Of a stretch of 64,000 nt of DNA, positions 8,870 through 18,048 are shown piece by piece. The stretch comes from Macrococcoides caseolyticum (GTDB taxonomy: Bacteria; Bacillota; Bacilli; Staphylococcales; Staphylococcaceae), in assembly GCF_021366795.1 (NCBI RefSeq), contig NZ_JAHCPS010000009.1, positions 1 to 64,000 of the forward strand, in the 5' to 3' direction. The notes below the pieces were generated by a model. It did no database searches. It saw only the letters and a list, made by a program, of their open reading frames with translations, and had not been told where the DNA came from. Position 1 is the stretch's first letter; the number at the start of each line of letters is the position of its first letter. The position numbers were made by a program, and so were the translations under genes.

Positions 8870-9370
8870 ATGACATATCAACGTATATTAATTCCGGTCG
8901 ATGGTTCAAAAGTAAGTGAATATGCTTTTCAAAAGGGTGTAGATATCGCAAAACGAAATAATGCTGCATTAACATTAGCGCATGTTGTAGATATTAGAAC
9001 GTATGCCAATGTTGAATCAGACAGAGGTTCGTTACATGAGAATGCAGATAAATACACAGAAAAAATGTTAAATGGATATAAAGATATAGCACTTCAGTCT
9101 GGTGTGAAATCTGTTGATACTGTAATTGGTCATGGTGCTGCACGACAAGTGATTACAAAAGAAATTGCGCCGAAATCAGAATGTGATTTGATTATATGTG
9201 GCTCTAACGGTATTAATGCATTAGAACGCTTTATTATGGGTAGTGTTTCTGAAGCGATTGTTCGATACGCTAAATGTGATGTATTGGTTGTGCGTTCAGA
9301 ATTAGTCCCGGAAGACTTTAAGGTAGCGTCTTTTACCGAGGAATTTAGAAGAGAATATAATAGTAATTAA
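8870..9370 (+). CDS. Universal stress protein UspA family
   Basis: A 166-residue single-domain Usp protein with the ATP-binding signature: N-terminal ILIPVDGS (Asp contacting adenine) and C-terminal GSNGINALERFIMGSVSEAIVRYAKCDVLVVR (the G-2X-G-9X-G(S/T) pattern). ATP-binding Usp proteins act in the cytosol in survival under starvation or oxidative stress, though biochemical output is usually unknown. Start ATG is preceded by GAGAGGGG. Followed by a strong terminator; monocistronic by appearance. Confidence 0.88.
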   Translation: MTYQRILIPVDGSKVSEYAFQKGVDIAKRNNAALTLAHVVDIRTYANVESDRGSLHENADKYTEKMLNGYKDIALQSGVKSVDTVIGHGAARQVITKEIAPKSECDLIICGSNGINALERFIMGSVSEAIVRYAKCDVLVVRSELVPEDFKVASFTEEFRREYNSN

Positions 9371-9375
9371 TTGAG

Positions 9376-9408
9376 AAACACGCAACTTCACTTAAAGTTG
9401 CGTGTTTT
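9376..9408 (+). terminator. Terminator of uspA
   Basis: Stem AAACACGCAACTT / AAGTTGCGTGTTT with a short loop and T run. Confidence 0.85.
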
Positions 9409-9428
9409 TGTGTTGAGTAAGGTCAGTT

Positions 9429-9457
9429 ATTGCCGGATACTTTGAGTATCCGGCAAT
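9429..9457. repeat. 12-bp hairpin without T-run between uspA and bdhA
   Basis: ATTGCCGGATAC / GTATCCGGCAAT with loop TTTGA. It has no poly-T on either side, so it is a strong RNA hairpin but not a canonical terminator; it may stabilise the bdhA mRNA 3' end. Confidence 0.6.
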
Positions 9458-9475
9458 AATGAAATAGATATTAAA

Positions 9476-10525
9476 TTAACCTTCTCCGTTAAGTTTAACT
9501 AAGATTTTAACTTGGTTCTTATCATTTGTTAGTGTCTCAAAGCCTTCAGTGACAATATCATCTAACTCAATCTCTTTAGTGATGGTGTTTTCAGTGTTGA
9601 CTTGACCACTACCTAATAGGTCGATAGTTTGTTGGTAACTTGCTCTTGAATAAGCAATTGTAGAAGTGATTTGAACACCAGTGTTTGTTAATTGTAAAGG
9701 TGGCCAAGAGATATTACCAGCAAAGATAGATACAATAACCATTTTACCACGTGGGCGGGTTGCACCAATTGCTTGTTTAAATGTTGGTGCGACACCTGCA
9801 ACTTCAAATGAACGATCTACACCACCTGGAACAATCTTCTTAATTGCTTCTACTGCATCAACTTCACCAGAGTTGATAATGTCTGTTGCGCCACATTCTA
9901 ATGCTTTTTCTAAACGTTCTTTAGATAAGTCTAATACAATAATTTTACGGGCACCAGCTGCACGTGCTGCTATTGTAGTATACAAGCCAATCGGTCCAGC
10001 GCCAAAGATTGCAACGGTATCACCAAATTCGATTTCACTTTCTTTTACCGCTTGTACGCCCACTGCTAACGGTTCAATTGTAGCTGCAACACGTAACGAA
10101 ACTGAATCAGGTAAATGATATACATTGACTTCAGGTACATTCACTAAATCAGTAAAACCACCATCAGTATGTAAACCGATAAAGCTGAATCCATCGTATA
10201 CATCTAAAGCATCGATTGATTTACCATGTGTGATTGTAGGGTTAACAGATACACGGTCACCGACTTTATATTTGGTTACATCATTTCCGACTTCAACGAT
10301 AGTGCCTGAGAATTCATGTCCCATAATTAAAGGTGCTTTCCCACCTGTTAATACATCTTCTTTATCGACAGGAATAAATACAGGACCTTCTTGATATTCG
10401 TGTAAGTCTGAACCGCAAATTCCTGCGTAACCAACTTTCACGCGAACTTCGTTGGGTTTCATTGGACGAATTTCTTTCTCCTCTACACGAATATCTTTAG
10501 GACCATACCATACTGCTGCTTTCAT
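9476..10525 (-). CDS. bdhA: Zinc-dependent 2,3-butanediol dehydrogenase (MDR superfamily)
   Basis: A medium-chain zinc dehydrogenase of 349 residues. Catalytic zinc ligands are Cys37 (GICGSDLHEY) and His70-Glu71 (MGHEFSG); the Rossmann NAD-binding motif is GAGPIGLYT. The GICGSDLHEYQEGPVFIP segment is typical of (R,R)-2,3-butanediol dehydrogenases, which interconvert acetoin and butanediol for NADH balance in fermentation. It lacks the structural-zinc four-Cys lobe of alcohol dehydrogenases. ATG at 10525 is chosen because GGAG lies 8 nt upstream; the GTG at 10534 would overlap it. L-threonine or sorbitol dehydrogenase are less likely alternatives. Confidence 0.85.
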   Translation of the reverse strand: MKAAVWYGPKDIRVEEKEIRPMKPNEVRVKVGYAGICGSDLHEYQEGPVFIPVDKEDVLTGGKAPLIMGHEFSGTIVEVGNDVTKYKVGDRVSVNPTITHGKSIDALDVYDGFSFIGLHTDGGFTDLVNVPEVNVYHLPDSVSLRVAATIEPLAVGVQAVKESEIEFGDTVAIFGAGPIGLYTTIAARAAGARKIIVLDLSKERLEKALECGATDIINSGEVDAVEAIKKIVPGGVDRSFEVAGVAPTFKQAIGATRPRGKMVIVSIFAGNISWPPLQLTNTGVQITSTIAYSRASYQQTIDLLGSGQVNTENTITKEIELDDIVTEGFETLTNDKNQVKILVKLNGEG

Positions 10526-10664
10526 GTTGTTCACTCCTTCAATGTATTTGATACAATTTATTATAACAATGTATGGTAATAAATTAAATAGATAATTCTT
10601 AAAATATATATTAATGAAATAAAATTTATTTTATTGTATGTTTTATTATAAAATATTTATAAAA

Positions 10665-10678
10665 ATAACAGCTGTTAT
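10665..10678. promoter_or_regulatory. 14-bp perfect palindrome upstream of bdhA
   Basis: ATAACAGCTGTTAT lies 140 bp before the bdhA start in the divergent region. It is a candidate operator; the binding protein is unknown. Confidence 0.3.
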
Positions 10679-10855
10679 ACAATAGCTAAATGTTTTTATA
10701 TAACAAAATTGTGAAAAACATATCAACAAAGAAGATGGATTTTTGATACGATATTGACTTGATGCGTTTTATACAATGAATACATCCTAAAATTATTTTC
10801 ACAATTGATGTTGTATTCGCTTTCAATTTATGTTATTTTTGAATAGTCAAAAAAC

Positions 10856-10872
10856 AAGTCATCCGATGACTT
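10856..10872 (+). promoter_or_regulatory. Inverted repeat just upstream of the MFS transporter gene
   Basis: AAGTCATCCGATGACTT is an 8-1-8 palindrome 30 bp before the start codon. It could be an operator for a GntR-type or other regulator of the transporter, or a leader hairpin. Confidence 0.4.
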
Positions 10873-10902
10873 AATGAGTGGGGAAATAGGAGGTATTATA
10901 TT

Positions 10903-12171
10903 ATGGGGGAAAAACGATCTAATGTTCGCTGGATGTTTGCGTTAATGTTCTTTTTAATCGGTGTAATTGCATATATGGACAGAGCGAATATTTCATATAT
11001 TGCAGGTCCTATGATGGAAGACTTAAATATGTCCAAAGCGCAATTTGGTATGCTTGGTTCTATATTTGCGGCAGGTTACGCATTAATGCAAGTACCAGCA
11101 GGTATTATGGCTGAAAAGTTCGGTCCGAAGAAAATGTTAACATTCGCACTAATTTGGTGGAGTGCATTTACGATTCTTACAGGTGTCGTGAAAAATCACG
11201 GCTTACTTTACGCGATGCGTTTCTTATTTGGTATTGGTGAAGGGCCGATGTATCCATCAAATGCGGTATTTAATACTTACTGGTTTGCGAAGTCCGAGAA
11301 GGGCCGTGCTTCAAGTGCCTTACTTGCAGGTAGTTATTTTGGACCAGTCATCGCACCATTTGTAACGATAGCAATCTATCAGGCATTTGGTTGGGAAGCA
11401 GTATTCTATATCTTTGGTGCGATTGGTATATTAATTGCATTATTATGGATGGTAATCGCTAAAGACTTACCTGAACATCACAAAATGGTTAATGAAGCAG
11501 AAAAAGCTTATATCATGGAAAATCGTGATGCAGTCGGAGGCGTAACAAAAGAAACTGCACCATGGGGACGTTTCTTCAAACGCTTTAGTTTCTTTGCAAT
11601 TGCAGGTCAATACTTTGTCGTACAATTTGTAATTTCATTATTCTTAATTTGGTTACCGACTTATTTACAGGAAGAATATCATGTTGTACTTAATGATATG
11701 AAATTCTTAGCTGCTGCACCATGGTTAATGATGTTTGTATTAATTATGGCGGGTGGATCAATATCTGATGCGATTGTTGCGCGTGGTCATTCTAAATTTA
11801 AAGCACGTGCAAGTATTGCGATATTTGGATTTGTAGTATTCTCAATATCATTATTCTTATCAGTCCAAACAAATGATATGATTATGAACTTAATTTATTT
11901 ATCGCTTTGTCTAGGTGGTGTTGGTTTATCGATGGGAATGAGCTGGGCATCTGCTTCTGACTTAGGCCGCAACTTCTCAGGGACTGTTTCAGGTTGGATG
12001 AACTTATGGGGTAACGTGGGTGCCTTCTTAAGCCCATTCTTAGGTGGGGTACTCGTTCAGAAGTTTGGATGGGATACGACATTCTATTTAATGTTGATTC
12101 CAGCAGCGATTGCAATTGTGTTATGGTTCTTTGTTAAACCAGATGAACCTTTATTAGAAGAACATCGTTAA
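10903..12171 (+). CDS. MFS transporter, anion:cation symporter family (hexuronate/sugar-acid type)
   Basis: A 422-residue, 12-helix major facilitator. The N-terminal FFLIGVIAYMDRANISYIAGPMMEDL and the loop GPKKML after helix 2 are typical of the ACS family that takes up glucarate, galactonate, hexuronates or related organic anions with protons. RFLFGIGEGPMYPSNAVFN (helix 4) also fits this family. Substrate is not determinable from sequence alone and no catabolic gene for a sugar acid lies nearby. A good AGGAGG site precedes the ATG; the gene appears monocistronic with its own terminator. Confidence 0.82.
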   Translation: MGEKRSNVRWMFALMFFLIGVIAYMDRANISYIAGPMMEDLNMSKAQFGMLGSIFAAGYALMQVPAGIMAEKFGPKKMLTFALIWWSAFTILTGVVKNHGLLYAMRFLFGIGEGPMYPSNAVFNTYWFAKSEKGRASSALLAGSYFGPVIAPFVTIAIYQAFGWEAVFYIFGAIGILIALLWMVIAKDLPEHHKMVNEAEKAYIMENRDAVGGVTKETAPWGRFFKRFSFFAIAGQYFVVQFVISLFLIWLPTYLQEEYHVVLNDMKFLAAAPWLMMFVLIMAGGSISDAIVARGHSKFKARASIAIFGFVVFSISLFLSVQTNDMIMNLIYLSLCLGGVGLSMGMSWASASDLGRNFSGTVSGWMNLWGNVGAFLSPFLGGVLVQKFGWDTTFYLMLIPAAIAIVLWFFVKPDEPLLEEHR

Positions 12172-12179
12172 TATAGAAG

Positions 12180-12214
12180 AAAGACGATCGGCAAAGATTC
12201 CGGTCGTCTTTTTT
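12180..12214 (+). terminator. Terminator of the MFS gene
   Basis: AAAGACGATCGG pairs with CCGGTCGTCTTT (one G-U) and ends in T6. Confidence 0.85.
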
Positions 12215-12275
12215 AGTGTCTCTCCAAGTGATGAGATGTCCAATAATGAGTTGATAATGAACATGTCCTCCTATG

Positions 12276-12956
12276 TTATATCATTCTTCTTACTGTTAAC
12301 TGATAGATAATATTAATAATAATAGCAGCAGCTGCAATCACTGTTAGTGCGAAGTGTTGTGGCATGCCTGTTGCATACCCGTAAATCGTAATCAGCATCA
12401 TAGCTGCTGGTAATAACACATTAGTTAGTTTGAATGCGTTGTATAAACCGGTAAATATCGTATACATTTCTTCTTTCGTCAATGAATCAATCAATTTATC
12501 ATCAAAGTCTGATTCGAAGTTCTCTGGCAAATCTTTCTCAGGATATAACTTATTAATCATACTATATCCATAGTATCGCATTAATATAGAAAGAACTAAT
12601 ACAACGACGCTGATAATTCCTAGATAAAGTGGTGCATCATTAATACTGATTAGTAGTATCGATCCGAGTGCAAAGTAAAATGAAATTATGATTGCGATAT
12701 TCATCTCAGAGAATTTCTTAAATGATGCTCTATCCTGTTCAGAATGTTCCAGTGATGGATCATTGTCGACTTTATACGCAAGTTTACTGTAAATAAATGC
12801 AATGATAGAAAATATTACAGCGAGTATGCATAATACAACGATATATGGGGTAGAAGTAAGTAAATCGGTTAATGGTGTTTTCCAGTAATCGATTGTAAGT
12901 AGCATTGTCGTAGCAATAATTGCAATAATAAGTGGTAATATATATTTTCTAAACAT
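12276..12956 (-). CDS. Multi-pass membrane protein of unknown function (DUF3169-like)
   Basis: A 226-residue protein with about six hydrophobic segments in three pairs (about 6-24, 37-58; 88-106, 110-130; 175-195, 200-220) and cytosolic acidic linkers. The layout resembles the DUF3169 membrane proteins common in Firmicutes, some of which neighbour small regulators or peptide transporters; the resemblance is from memory and unverified. Start has AGAGGAGG. No HTH partner is present here. Function unknown. Confidence 0.65.
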   Translation of the reverse strand: MFRKYILPLIIAIIATTMLLTIDYWKTPLTDLLTSTPYIVVLCILAVIFSIIAFIYSKLAYKVDNDPSLEHSEQDRASFKKFSEMNIAIIISFYFALGSILLISINDAPLYLGIISVVVLVLSILMRYYGYSMINKLYPEKDLPENFESDFDDKLIDSLTKEEMYTIFTGLYNAFKLTNVLLPAAMMLITIYGYATGMPQHFALTVIAAAAIIINIIYQLTVRRMI

Positions 12957-13042
12957 GGTGACCTCCTCTTTTTTAATAGTATACCCAAAAAAATAATAAT
13001 GAGTCAGGTTATTTCATTTGATTAATTAGAATTATTTCTATA

Positions 13043-13057
13043 TAATAATTATTATAA
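13043..13057 (+). promoter_or_regulatory. PerR box upstream of dps
   Basis: TAATAATTATTATAA matches 13 of 14 defined positions of the PerR consensus TTATAATNATTATAA, and is part of a perfect 16-bp palindrome (13041-13056). The dps/mrgA gene is a classic PerR target in Bacillus and Staphylococcus. Confidence 0.65.
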
Positions 13058-13084
13058 ATAAGAAATGGATAAGGAGAGAATATC

Positions 13085-13537
13085 ATGGCTAAAAAAACAC
13101 AAGAAAACAAAGTAGTATCTGCATTAAATCAACAAGTAGCAAACTGGACGGTATTATATACAAAACTTCATAACTATCACTGGTATGTTAAAGGACCACA
13201 TTTCTTTAGCTTGCACACAAAGTTTGAAGAGTTATATGATGAAGCAAATGTATATATCGATGAATTAGCAGAACGTATTTTAGCAATTGATGGTAACCCG
13301 ATTGCAACTTTAAAAGAAAGTTTAGAGTTATCAGTTGTTAAAGAAGCGAAGAAGAATTTAGCAGCTGAAGATATGGTGAAAGATTTATCAAAAGACTTTG
13401 ATAAAGTGATTAAGCAACTAGAAGAAGGTAAAGAAGCAGCAGAAGCAGCTGGAGATGAAATGACGGCTGACCAGTTCTTAGGTATGATTACTTCTTTAGA
13501 GAAACATAACTGGATGTTAAAATCATTCTTAGGATAA
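13085..13537 (+). CDS. dps: Dps/MrgA-family ferritin-like DNA-protection protein
   Basis: A 150-residue four-helix-bundle protein that assembles as a dodecamer, oxidises Fe2+ with H2O2 and stores iron, limiting Fenton chemistry. Intersubunit ferroxidase ligands are visible in KLHNYHWYVKGPHFFSLHTKFEELYDE and YIDELAERI (His32, His44, Glu48, Asp59, Glu63). Strong AAGGAGAG ribosome-binding site. The PerR box just upstream indicates peroxide induction. Monocistronic, with terminator. Confidence 0.93.
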   Translation: MAKKTQENKVVSALNQQVANWTVLYTKLHNYHWYVKGPHFFSLHTKFEELYDEANVYIDELAERILAIDGNPIATLKESLELSVVKEAKKNLAAEDMVKDLSKDFDKVIKQLEEGKEAAEAAGDEMTADQFLGMITSLEKHNWMLKSFLG

Positions 13538-13548
13538 TAAAATTAATT

Positions 13549-13584
13549 AATACACTTCAATAGTATTGAGGTGTATTTTTTTTT
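13549..13584 (+). terminator. Terminator of dps
   Basis: AATACACTTCAATA pairs with TATTGAGGTGTATT with G-U pairs, followed by T9. Confidence 0.8.
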
Positions 13585-13629
13585 GTTTTTCTATAGAATG
13601 GAATTAAGTAGACGCAGAGGTGAGTATAT

Positions 13630-14559
13630 ATGGAAGATAAAATTAAACAGTGCATAAGAATCGCAAAGATGTACTATGAAGAAAATTTAGGTCAAAAAGC
13701 AATTGCAGACGAACTTAATATATCAAGACCGACCGTCTCAAGGCAGTTACAGTTTGCTAAAGATATAGGGATTGTTAATATTACAATTCATGATCCTTAT
13801 GAAAAAAGTGAGGAACTTGCTGAATTATTAAAAGATAAATATGCATTAAAAGATGTCATCATTAAAGAAGTATCAAGTGATAAATATGAAATAGTACTAA
13901 GCGCTATCTCAGAAGCAGCAGCTGACTATTTACATGAGAATGTAAAAAATAATGATACAGTAGGAATTAGCTGGGGGAAAACAATGTTTGAAACAGCTAA
14001 TTTGATGAAACCTACTAATTTAACAGGTGTCTCAACAATTCAGTTAAAGGGTGGAATTTCTTATTCTAATATTAAGACGAATTCACATGAGACTTTAGCG
14101 CTATTTGCCAAGAGTTTTAATTCTATTCCGTTAGACTTACCTGTACCAGTTATATTTGATAATAAACAAGTGAAGAAGCTGGTGAGTATAGATCGTCATA
14201 TTAAAAGTATATTAAATAAAGCGCAGGAATGTGATGTTGCCATCTATACTACAGGGACAGTTCGTGAAGAAGCGCTATTATTTAAATTAGGTTTCTTCTC
14301 AGATGATGAAATGAAACGATTAAAACATGAAGCAGTCGGGGATATTTGTTCTAGATTTTATAATAAAAGCGGGAAAATTGCTGATGTATGGGTGGATGAC
14401 CGTACAATGGGTGTGACACTTGAGACTTTAAAAAATATACCGACAAGCATTTTAGTCGCTGGAGGAAAGCATAAAGTTGAGGCGATACGTGGTGCGTTAA
14501 CAGGTGGTATACCAAATGTATTGATAACAGATAGTATTACTGCCAAGCAATTAATTTAA
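13630..14559 (+). CDS. deoR: SorC/DeoR-type regulator of deoxyribonucleoside catabolism
   Basis: A 309-residue SorC-family repressor: N-terminal helix-turn-helix (GQKAIADELNISRPTVSRQLQFA, about 22-45) and a C-terminal sugar-phosphate-binding domain with VGISWGKTMFE and LVAGGKHKVEAIRGALTGG. It is most like Bacillus DeoR, which is released from DNA by deoxyribose-5-phosphate. It lies directly upstream of deoC with about 80 bp between, where DeoR-like half-sites flank the promoter. This context makes the assignment firm. Confidence 0.9.
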   Translation: MEDKIKQCIRIAKMYYEENLGQKAIADELNISRPTVSRQLQFAKDIGIVNITIHDPYEKSEELAELLKDKYALKDVIIKEVSSDKYEIVLSAISEAAADYLHENVKNNDTVGISWGKTMFETANLMKPTNLTGVSTIQLKGGISYSNIKTNSHETLALFAKSFNSIPLDLPVPVIFDNKQVKKLVSIDRHIKSILNKAQECDVAIYTTGTVREEALLFKLGFFSDDEMKRLKHEAVGDICSRFYNKSGKIADVWVDDRTMGVTLETLKNIPTSILVAGGKHKVEAIRGALTGGIPNVLITDSITAKQLI

Positions 14560-14584
14560 TCTGAACGAATTTTCATTTATTGTT

Positions 14585-14621
14585 TTTACTTTTGTTCAAT
14601 TTCTGTTATAATGATATTGAA
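14585..14621 (+). promoter_or_regulatory. deoC promoter with DeoR-like operator half-sites
   Basis: A sigma-A promoter is seen: TTTACT (14585-14590), 16 bp, TATAAT (14607-14612). TTCAAT (14595-14600) and ATTGAA (14616-14621) form an inverted repeat spanning the -10, matching the half-site known for Bacillus DeoR (ATTGAA...TTCAAT). Confidence 0.6.
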
Positions 14622-14642
14622 TATAAGGGAGGAATAATGATT

Positions 14643-15305
14643 ATGAATTTAGCAAAGTATATCGATCACACAGCCTTAAAGCCAGAAACAACACAAGCGC
14701 AAATTAAGCAATTAGCAAATGAAGCACGTGAATATGGATTTATGAGTGTATGTGTTAATCCAACACATATTAAATATGCTAGCGAATTATTACAAGGTAC
14801 AGATGTGTTAGTATGTACTGTTATTGGATTCCCATTAGGTGCAAATACACCAGACGTTAAAGCATTTGAAACGAAATCTGCGATTGCGAGTGGTGCAGGT
14901 GAAGTAGATATGGTTGTTAATATCGGTGCAGTGAAGGACGGTAACTTCGACTTAGTACGCGAAGATATCAAAGCTGTTGTAGATGCTGCGGGTGAAGTTA
15001 CAACGAAAGTGATTATTGAAACATGTCTTTTAACAGACGCGGAGAAAGTGCGTGTATGTGAAATTGCAAAAGAAGTCGGTGCTGATTTTGTTAAGACATC
15101 AACTGGTTTCTCAACAGGTGGTGCTACAGTTGCAGATATTAAATTAATGCGCGAAACTGTAGGGCCTGATATGGGTGTTAAAGCAAGTGGTGGCGTACGT
15201 TCTTATGAAGATGTAATGGCAATGATTGATGCGGGTGCAACGCGTATCGGTGCATCTGCAGGTGTACAAATCTTAAAAGGTGAACAAGCAACGGGAGATT
15301 ATTAA
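14643..15305 (+). CDS. deoC: Deoxyribose-phosphate aldolase
   Basis: Cleaves 2-deoxyribose-5-phosphate to glyceraldehyde-3-phosphate and acetaldehyde. The TIM-barrel sequence starts [16 protein letters not shown], has the Schiff-base Lys151 in [16 protein letters not shown], and SGGVRSYED near the end; 220 residues is the usual length. Start at 14643 is chosen on family length; the ATG at 14637 sits only 4 nt from GGAGG. First structural gene of the deo operon. Confidence 0.93.
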   Translation: MNLAKYIDHTALKPETTQAQIKQLANEAREYGFMSVCVNPTHIKYASELLQGTDVLVCTVIGFPLGANTPDVKAFETKSAIASGAGEVDMVVNIGAVKDGNFDLVREDIKAVVDAAGEVTTKVIIETCLLTDAEKVRVCEIAKEVGADFVKTSTGFSTGGATVADIKLMRETVGPDMGVKASGGVRSYEDVMAMIDAGATRIGASAGVQILKGEQATGDY

Positions 15306-15328
15306 TCTCTCGTTTTACAGAAAATAAA

Positions 15329-15342
15329 TGTAAGCGGATACA
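15329..15342 (+). promoter_or_regulatory. cre-like site between deoC and pdp
   Basis: TGTAAGCGGATACA matches the cre consensus TGWAANCGNTNWCA with one mismatch. It lies just ahead of the pdp ribosome-binding site and may add catabolite repression inside the operon. Confidence 0.45.
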
Positions 15343-15359
15343 AAAAGGAGGAAATTAAA

Positions 15360-16661
15360 ATGAGAATGGTAGACATTATTGCAAAGAAACGTGACGGACA
15401 AGCATTAACGAAAGAAGAAATCGAATTCTTCATTAAAGGTTATACAGATGGAACAATTCCAGATTACCAAGCATCGAGTTTAGCGATGGCGATTTTCTTC
15501 CAGGACATGAATGATGAAGAACGCGCGAATTTAACGATGGCAATGGTTGAAAGTGGCGATCAAATTGATTTATCAGCGATTGAAGGTGTTAAAGTTGATA
15601 AACACTCTACAGGTGGTGTTGGGGATACAACGACATTAGTATTAGGGCCTTTAGTAGCAGCGTTAGATATTCCTGTTGCGAAGATGAGTGGTCGTGGATT
15701 AGGGCATACAGGTGGAACGATTGATAAATTAGAAGCGGTTGAAGGTTTCCACGTTGAAATTTCTGAAGAAGACTTCGTGAAGATTGTAAATGAAGATAAA
15801 TTAGCAGTTATTGGACAAACAGGTAACTTAACACCTGCAGATAAGAAGTTATATGCATTACGTGATGTGACAGGAACGGTGAACTCAATTCCTTTAATTG
15901 CATCAAGTATTATGAGTAAGAAGATTGCTGCTGGTGCTGATGCGATTGTGTTAGACGTTAAGACGGGTGCAGGAGCATTCATGAAGACAGATGAAGATGC
16001 AGAAATGTTAGCACATGCGATGGTTAAGATTGGTAATAATGTAGGACGTAATACGATGGCAATCATTTCTGATATGAGCCAGCCATTAGGATTTGCGATT
16101 GGTAATGCATTAGAAGTAAAAGAAGCGATTGAAACATTACGTGGCGAAGGACCGGAAGACTTAACTGAACTTGTATTAACATTAGGAAGCCAAATGGTAG
16201 TATTAGCAGGTAAAGCAGCAACGTTAGAAGAAGCACGTGAGAAACTAAAAGAAGTGATTCAAAATGGTAAAGCATTAGAGAAATTTAAAGTATTCTTAGC
16301 AAACCAAGGTGGAGATGCATCTGTAGTAGACGACTTATCTAAATTACCACAAGCGAAATATGAAATCGAAGTACCTGCTAAGAATGCAGGTGTTGTAAGT
16401 AAGATTGTAGCAGATGAAATCGGTGTTGCATCTATGTTATTAGGTGCAGGACGTGCGACGAAAGAAGATACAATTGATCTTGCAGTTGGTTTAATGTTAC
16501 GTAAAAAAGTAGGGGACAAAGTTGAAGCAGGTGAATCACTTGTAACAATTTATGCAAACCGTGATAATGTAGATGATGTGATGGATAAGATTTACGCAAA
16601 CATTGAAATTGCAGATCATGCTGAAGCACCAGTATTAGTGCACAAAGTGATTACAGAGTAA
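15360..16661 (+). CDS. pdp: Pyrimidine-nucleoside phosphorylase
   Basis: Phosphorolysis of thymidine, deoxyuridine and uridine to the base and (deoxy)ribose-1-phosphate. Family signature [16 protein letters not shown] and phosphate/substrate segment [12 protein letters not shown] are present; 433 residues is standard for the homodimeric enzyme, with the C-terminal alpha/beta domain. An AAGGAGG site precedes the ATG. Its product feeds DeoB and then DeoC in this operon. Confidence 0.93.
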   Translation: MRMVDIIAKKRDGQALTKEEIEFFIKGYTDGTIPDYQASSLAMAIFFQDMNDEERANLTMAMVESGDQIDLSAIEGVKVDKHSTGGVGDTTTLVLGPLVAALDIPVAKMSGRGLGHTGGTIDKLEAVEGFHVEISEEDFVKIVNEDKLAVIGQTGNLTPADKKLYALRDVTGTVNSIPLIASSIMSKKIAAGADAIVLDVKTGAGAFMKTDEDAEMLAHAMVKIGNNVGRNTMAIISDMSQPLGFAIGNALEVKEAIETLRGEGPEDLTELVLTLGSQMVVLAGKAATLEEAREKLKEVIQNGKALEKFKVFLANQGGDASVVDDLSKLPQAKYEIEVPAKNAGVVSKIVADEIGVASMLLGAGRATKEDTIDLAVGLMLRKKVGDKVEAGESLVTIYANRDNVDDVMDKIYANIEIADHAEAPVLVHKVITE

Positions 16662-16675
16662 TATGTGATATGACA

Positions 16676-16751
16676 TCGAGTAGTCGGTTGGCGACTCGAA
16701 ATCGGGTAAATGCGTGCGACATGACTGATAAACGTAATATATCAATCATGT
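16676..16751 (+). repeat. Two inverted repeats between pdp and deoB
   Basis: First hairpin: TCGAGTAGTC / GGCGACTCGA (16676-16699, one mismatch). Second: ACATGACTGATA / TATCAATCATGT (16719-16730 and 16740-16751, one mismatch). Neither has a T run, so they are not typical terminators; they may be processing or mRNA-stability elements within the operon. Confidence 0.5.
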
Positions 16752-16827
16752 GCTAACGAAAAAATAAAATATCAGAACCCAAAAATAGAGCAATCTATCA
16801 TGTACTACCTAAAAGAGGAGAGATAAC

Positions 16828-17997
16828 ATGAAATTTAATAGAGTTCACTTAATCGTAATGGATTCAGTAGGTATTGGTGAAGCACCAGATGCAGCAGACT
16901 TTGGTGATGTAGGTAGCCATACATTAAAGCATACATTAGAAGGTTTCGAAGGGAAATTACCAAACTTAGAGCGTTTAGGTTTAGGTAATATCGCTGAATT
17001 ACCTGTTGTTAACAAAATTGATAAACCAGAAGGTTATTACACTAAACTTTCTGAAGCATCGGTTGGTAAAGATACGATGACAGGACATTGGGAGATTATG
17101 GGCTTAAACATCGATAAACCGTTTAAAGTTTATCCAGATGGTTTCCCTGATGAGTTAGTTACTGCAATCGAAGAAATGACTGGTCGTAAATTAGTAGCGA
17201 ATAAACCAGCATCAGGTACAGCGATCATTGATGAGTGGGGCGAGCATCAAATGAAGACCGGAGATTTAATTGTCTATACTTCAGCCGATCCGGTATTGCA
17301 AATTGCAGCACATGAAGAGATTATACCACTTGAAGAGTTATATGAAATTTGTGAGAAAGTACGTGAGCTTACGAAAGACCCTAAATATCTCATTGGCCGT
17401 ATTATTGCGCGTCCATATGTCGGTGAGCCAGGTAACTTTACACGTACTTCTAATCGCCATGATTATGCACTTAAACCATTTGGCAGAACGGTTATGAATG
17501 AATTAAAAGATGCAGAATTAGATGTGATTGCAATTGGTAAAATTAATGATATTTATGATGGTGAAGGCGTGACTGAATCTATCCGAACAAAAGATAATAT
17601 GGATGGTATGGATAAATTAATAGATGTTGTAAATAAAGACTTTAAAGGATTAAGCTTCCTTAATTTAGTTGATTTCGATGCTTTATATGGACATCGTCGT
17701 GATAAAGAAGGTTATATGAATGCTATTAAAGCGTTTGATGATCGATTAGGTGAATTATTAGAATTGTTAAGAGATGATGATTTATTAATTATTACAGCAG
17801 ATCATGGTAATGATCCAACAATGCCGGGTACAGATCATACAAGAGAATATGTTCCATTATTAATTTATAGCAAATCTATCGGTAGTGGCGAATTAAGTAG
17901 TGATACGACATTCGCCTCAATTGGTGCTACCATTGCAGATAATTTTGATGTGACATTACCTCAGTTTGGTAAAAGTTATTTACAAAGTTTAATATAA
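16828..17997 (+). CDS. deoB: Phosphopentomutase
   Basis: Interconverts (deoxy)ribose-1-phosphate and -5-phosphate with two Mn2+ ions; alkaline-phosphatase superfamily. N-terminal metal motif [18 protein letters not shown], catalytic Thr in [12 protein letters not shown], and C-terminal [20 protein letters not shown] are all visible. 389 residues is standard. It connects Pdp to DeoC and closes the pathway; separated from pdp by about 165 bp with two hairpins. Confidence 0.94.
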   Translation: MKFNRVHLIVMDSVGIGEAPDAADFGDVGSHTLKHTLEGFEGKLPNLERLGLGNIAELPVVNKIDKPEGYYTKLSEASVGKDTMTGHWEIMGLNIDKPFKVYPDGFPDELVTAIEEMTGRKLVANKPASGTAIIDEWGEHQMKTGDLIVYTSADPVLQIAAHEEIIPLEELYEICEKVRELTKDPKYLIGRIIARPYVGEPGNFTRTSNRHDYALKPFGRTVMNELKDAELDVIAIGKINDIYDGEGVTESIRTKDNMDGMDKLIDVVNKDFKGLSFLNLVDFDALYGHRRDKEGYMNAIKAFDDRLGELLELLRDDDLLIITADHGNDPTMPGTDHTREYVPLLIYSKSIGSGELSSDTTFASIGATIADNFDVTLPQFGKSYLQSLI

Positions 17998-18011
17998 TAT
18001 TATTAAGATGG

Positions 18012-18048
18012 ATTCCAGTTCGCTATAGTTAGCAGGCTGGAATTTTTT
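18012..18048 (+). terminator. Terminator of the deo genes
   Basis: ATTCCAG / CTGGAAT outer stem with an inner GCTA/TAGC stem, followed by T6. Confidence 0.7.

Larger units (their letters stand above)
10526..10902. other. Divergent regulatory region between bdhA and the MFS gene
   Basis: About 375 AT-rich bases without an ORF. It holds two inverted repeats (10665-10678 and 10856-10872). No convincing sigma-A -35/-10 pair with 16-18 bp spacing was identified by eye. Confidence 0.5.

Noticed and set aside
9429-9457. Hairpin as terminator of bdhA
   Set aside because: No T run on either strand, so listed as a hairpin only.
10711-10735. Possible Rex site upstream of bdhA (TTGTGAAAAACATATCAACAA)
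   Set aside because: The half-sites are 21 bp apart rather than 18 and the right half is degenerate.
16664-16827. Possible RNA gene in the pdp-deoB gap
   Set aside because: Hairpins do not fit tRNA or a known riboswitch; no promoter seen.
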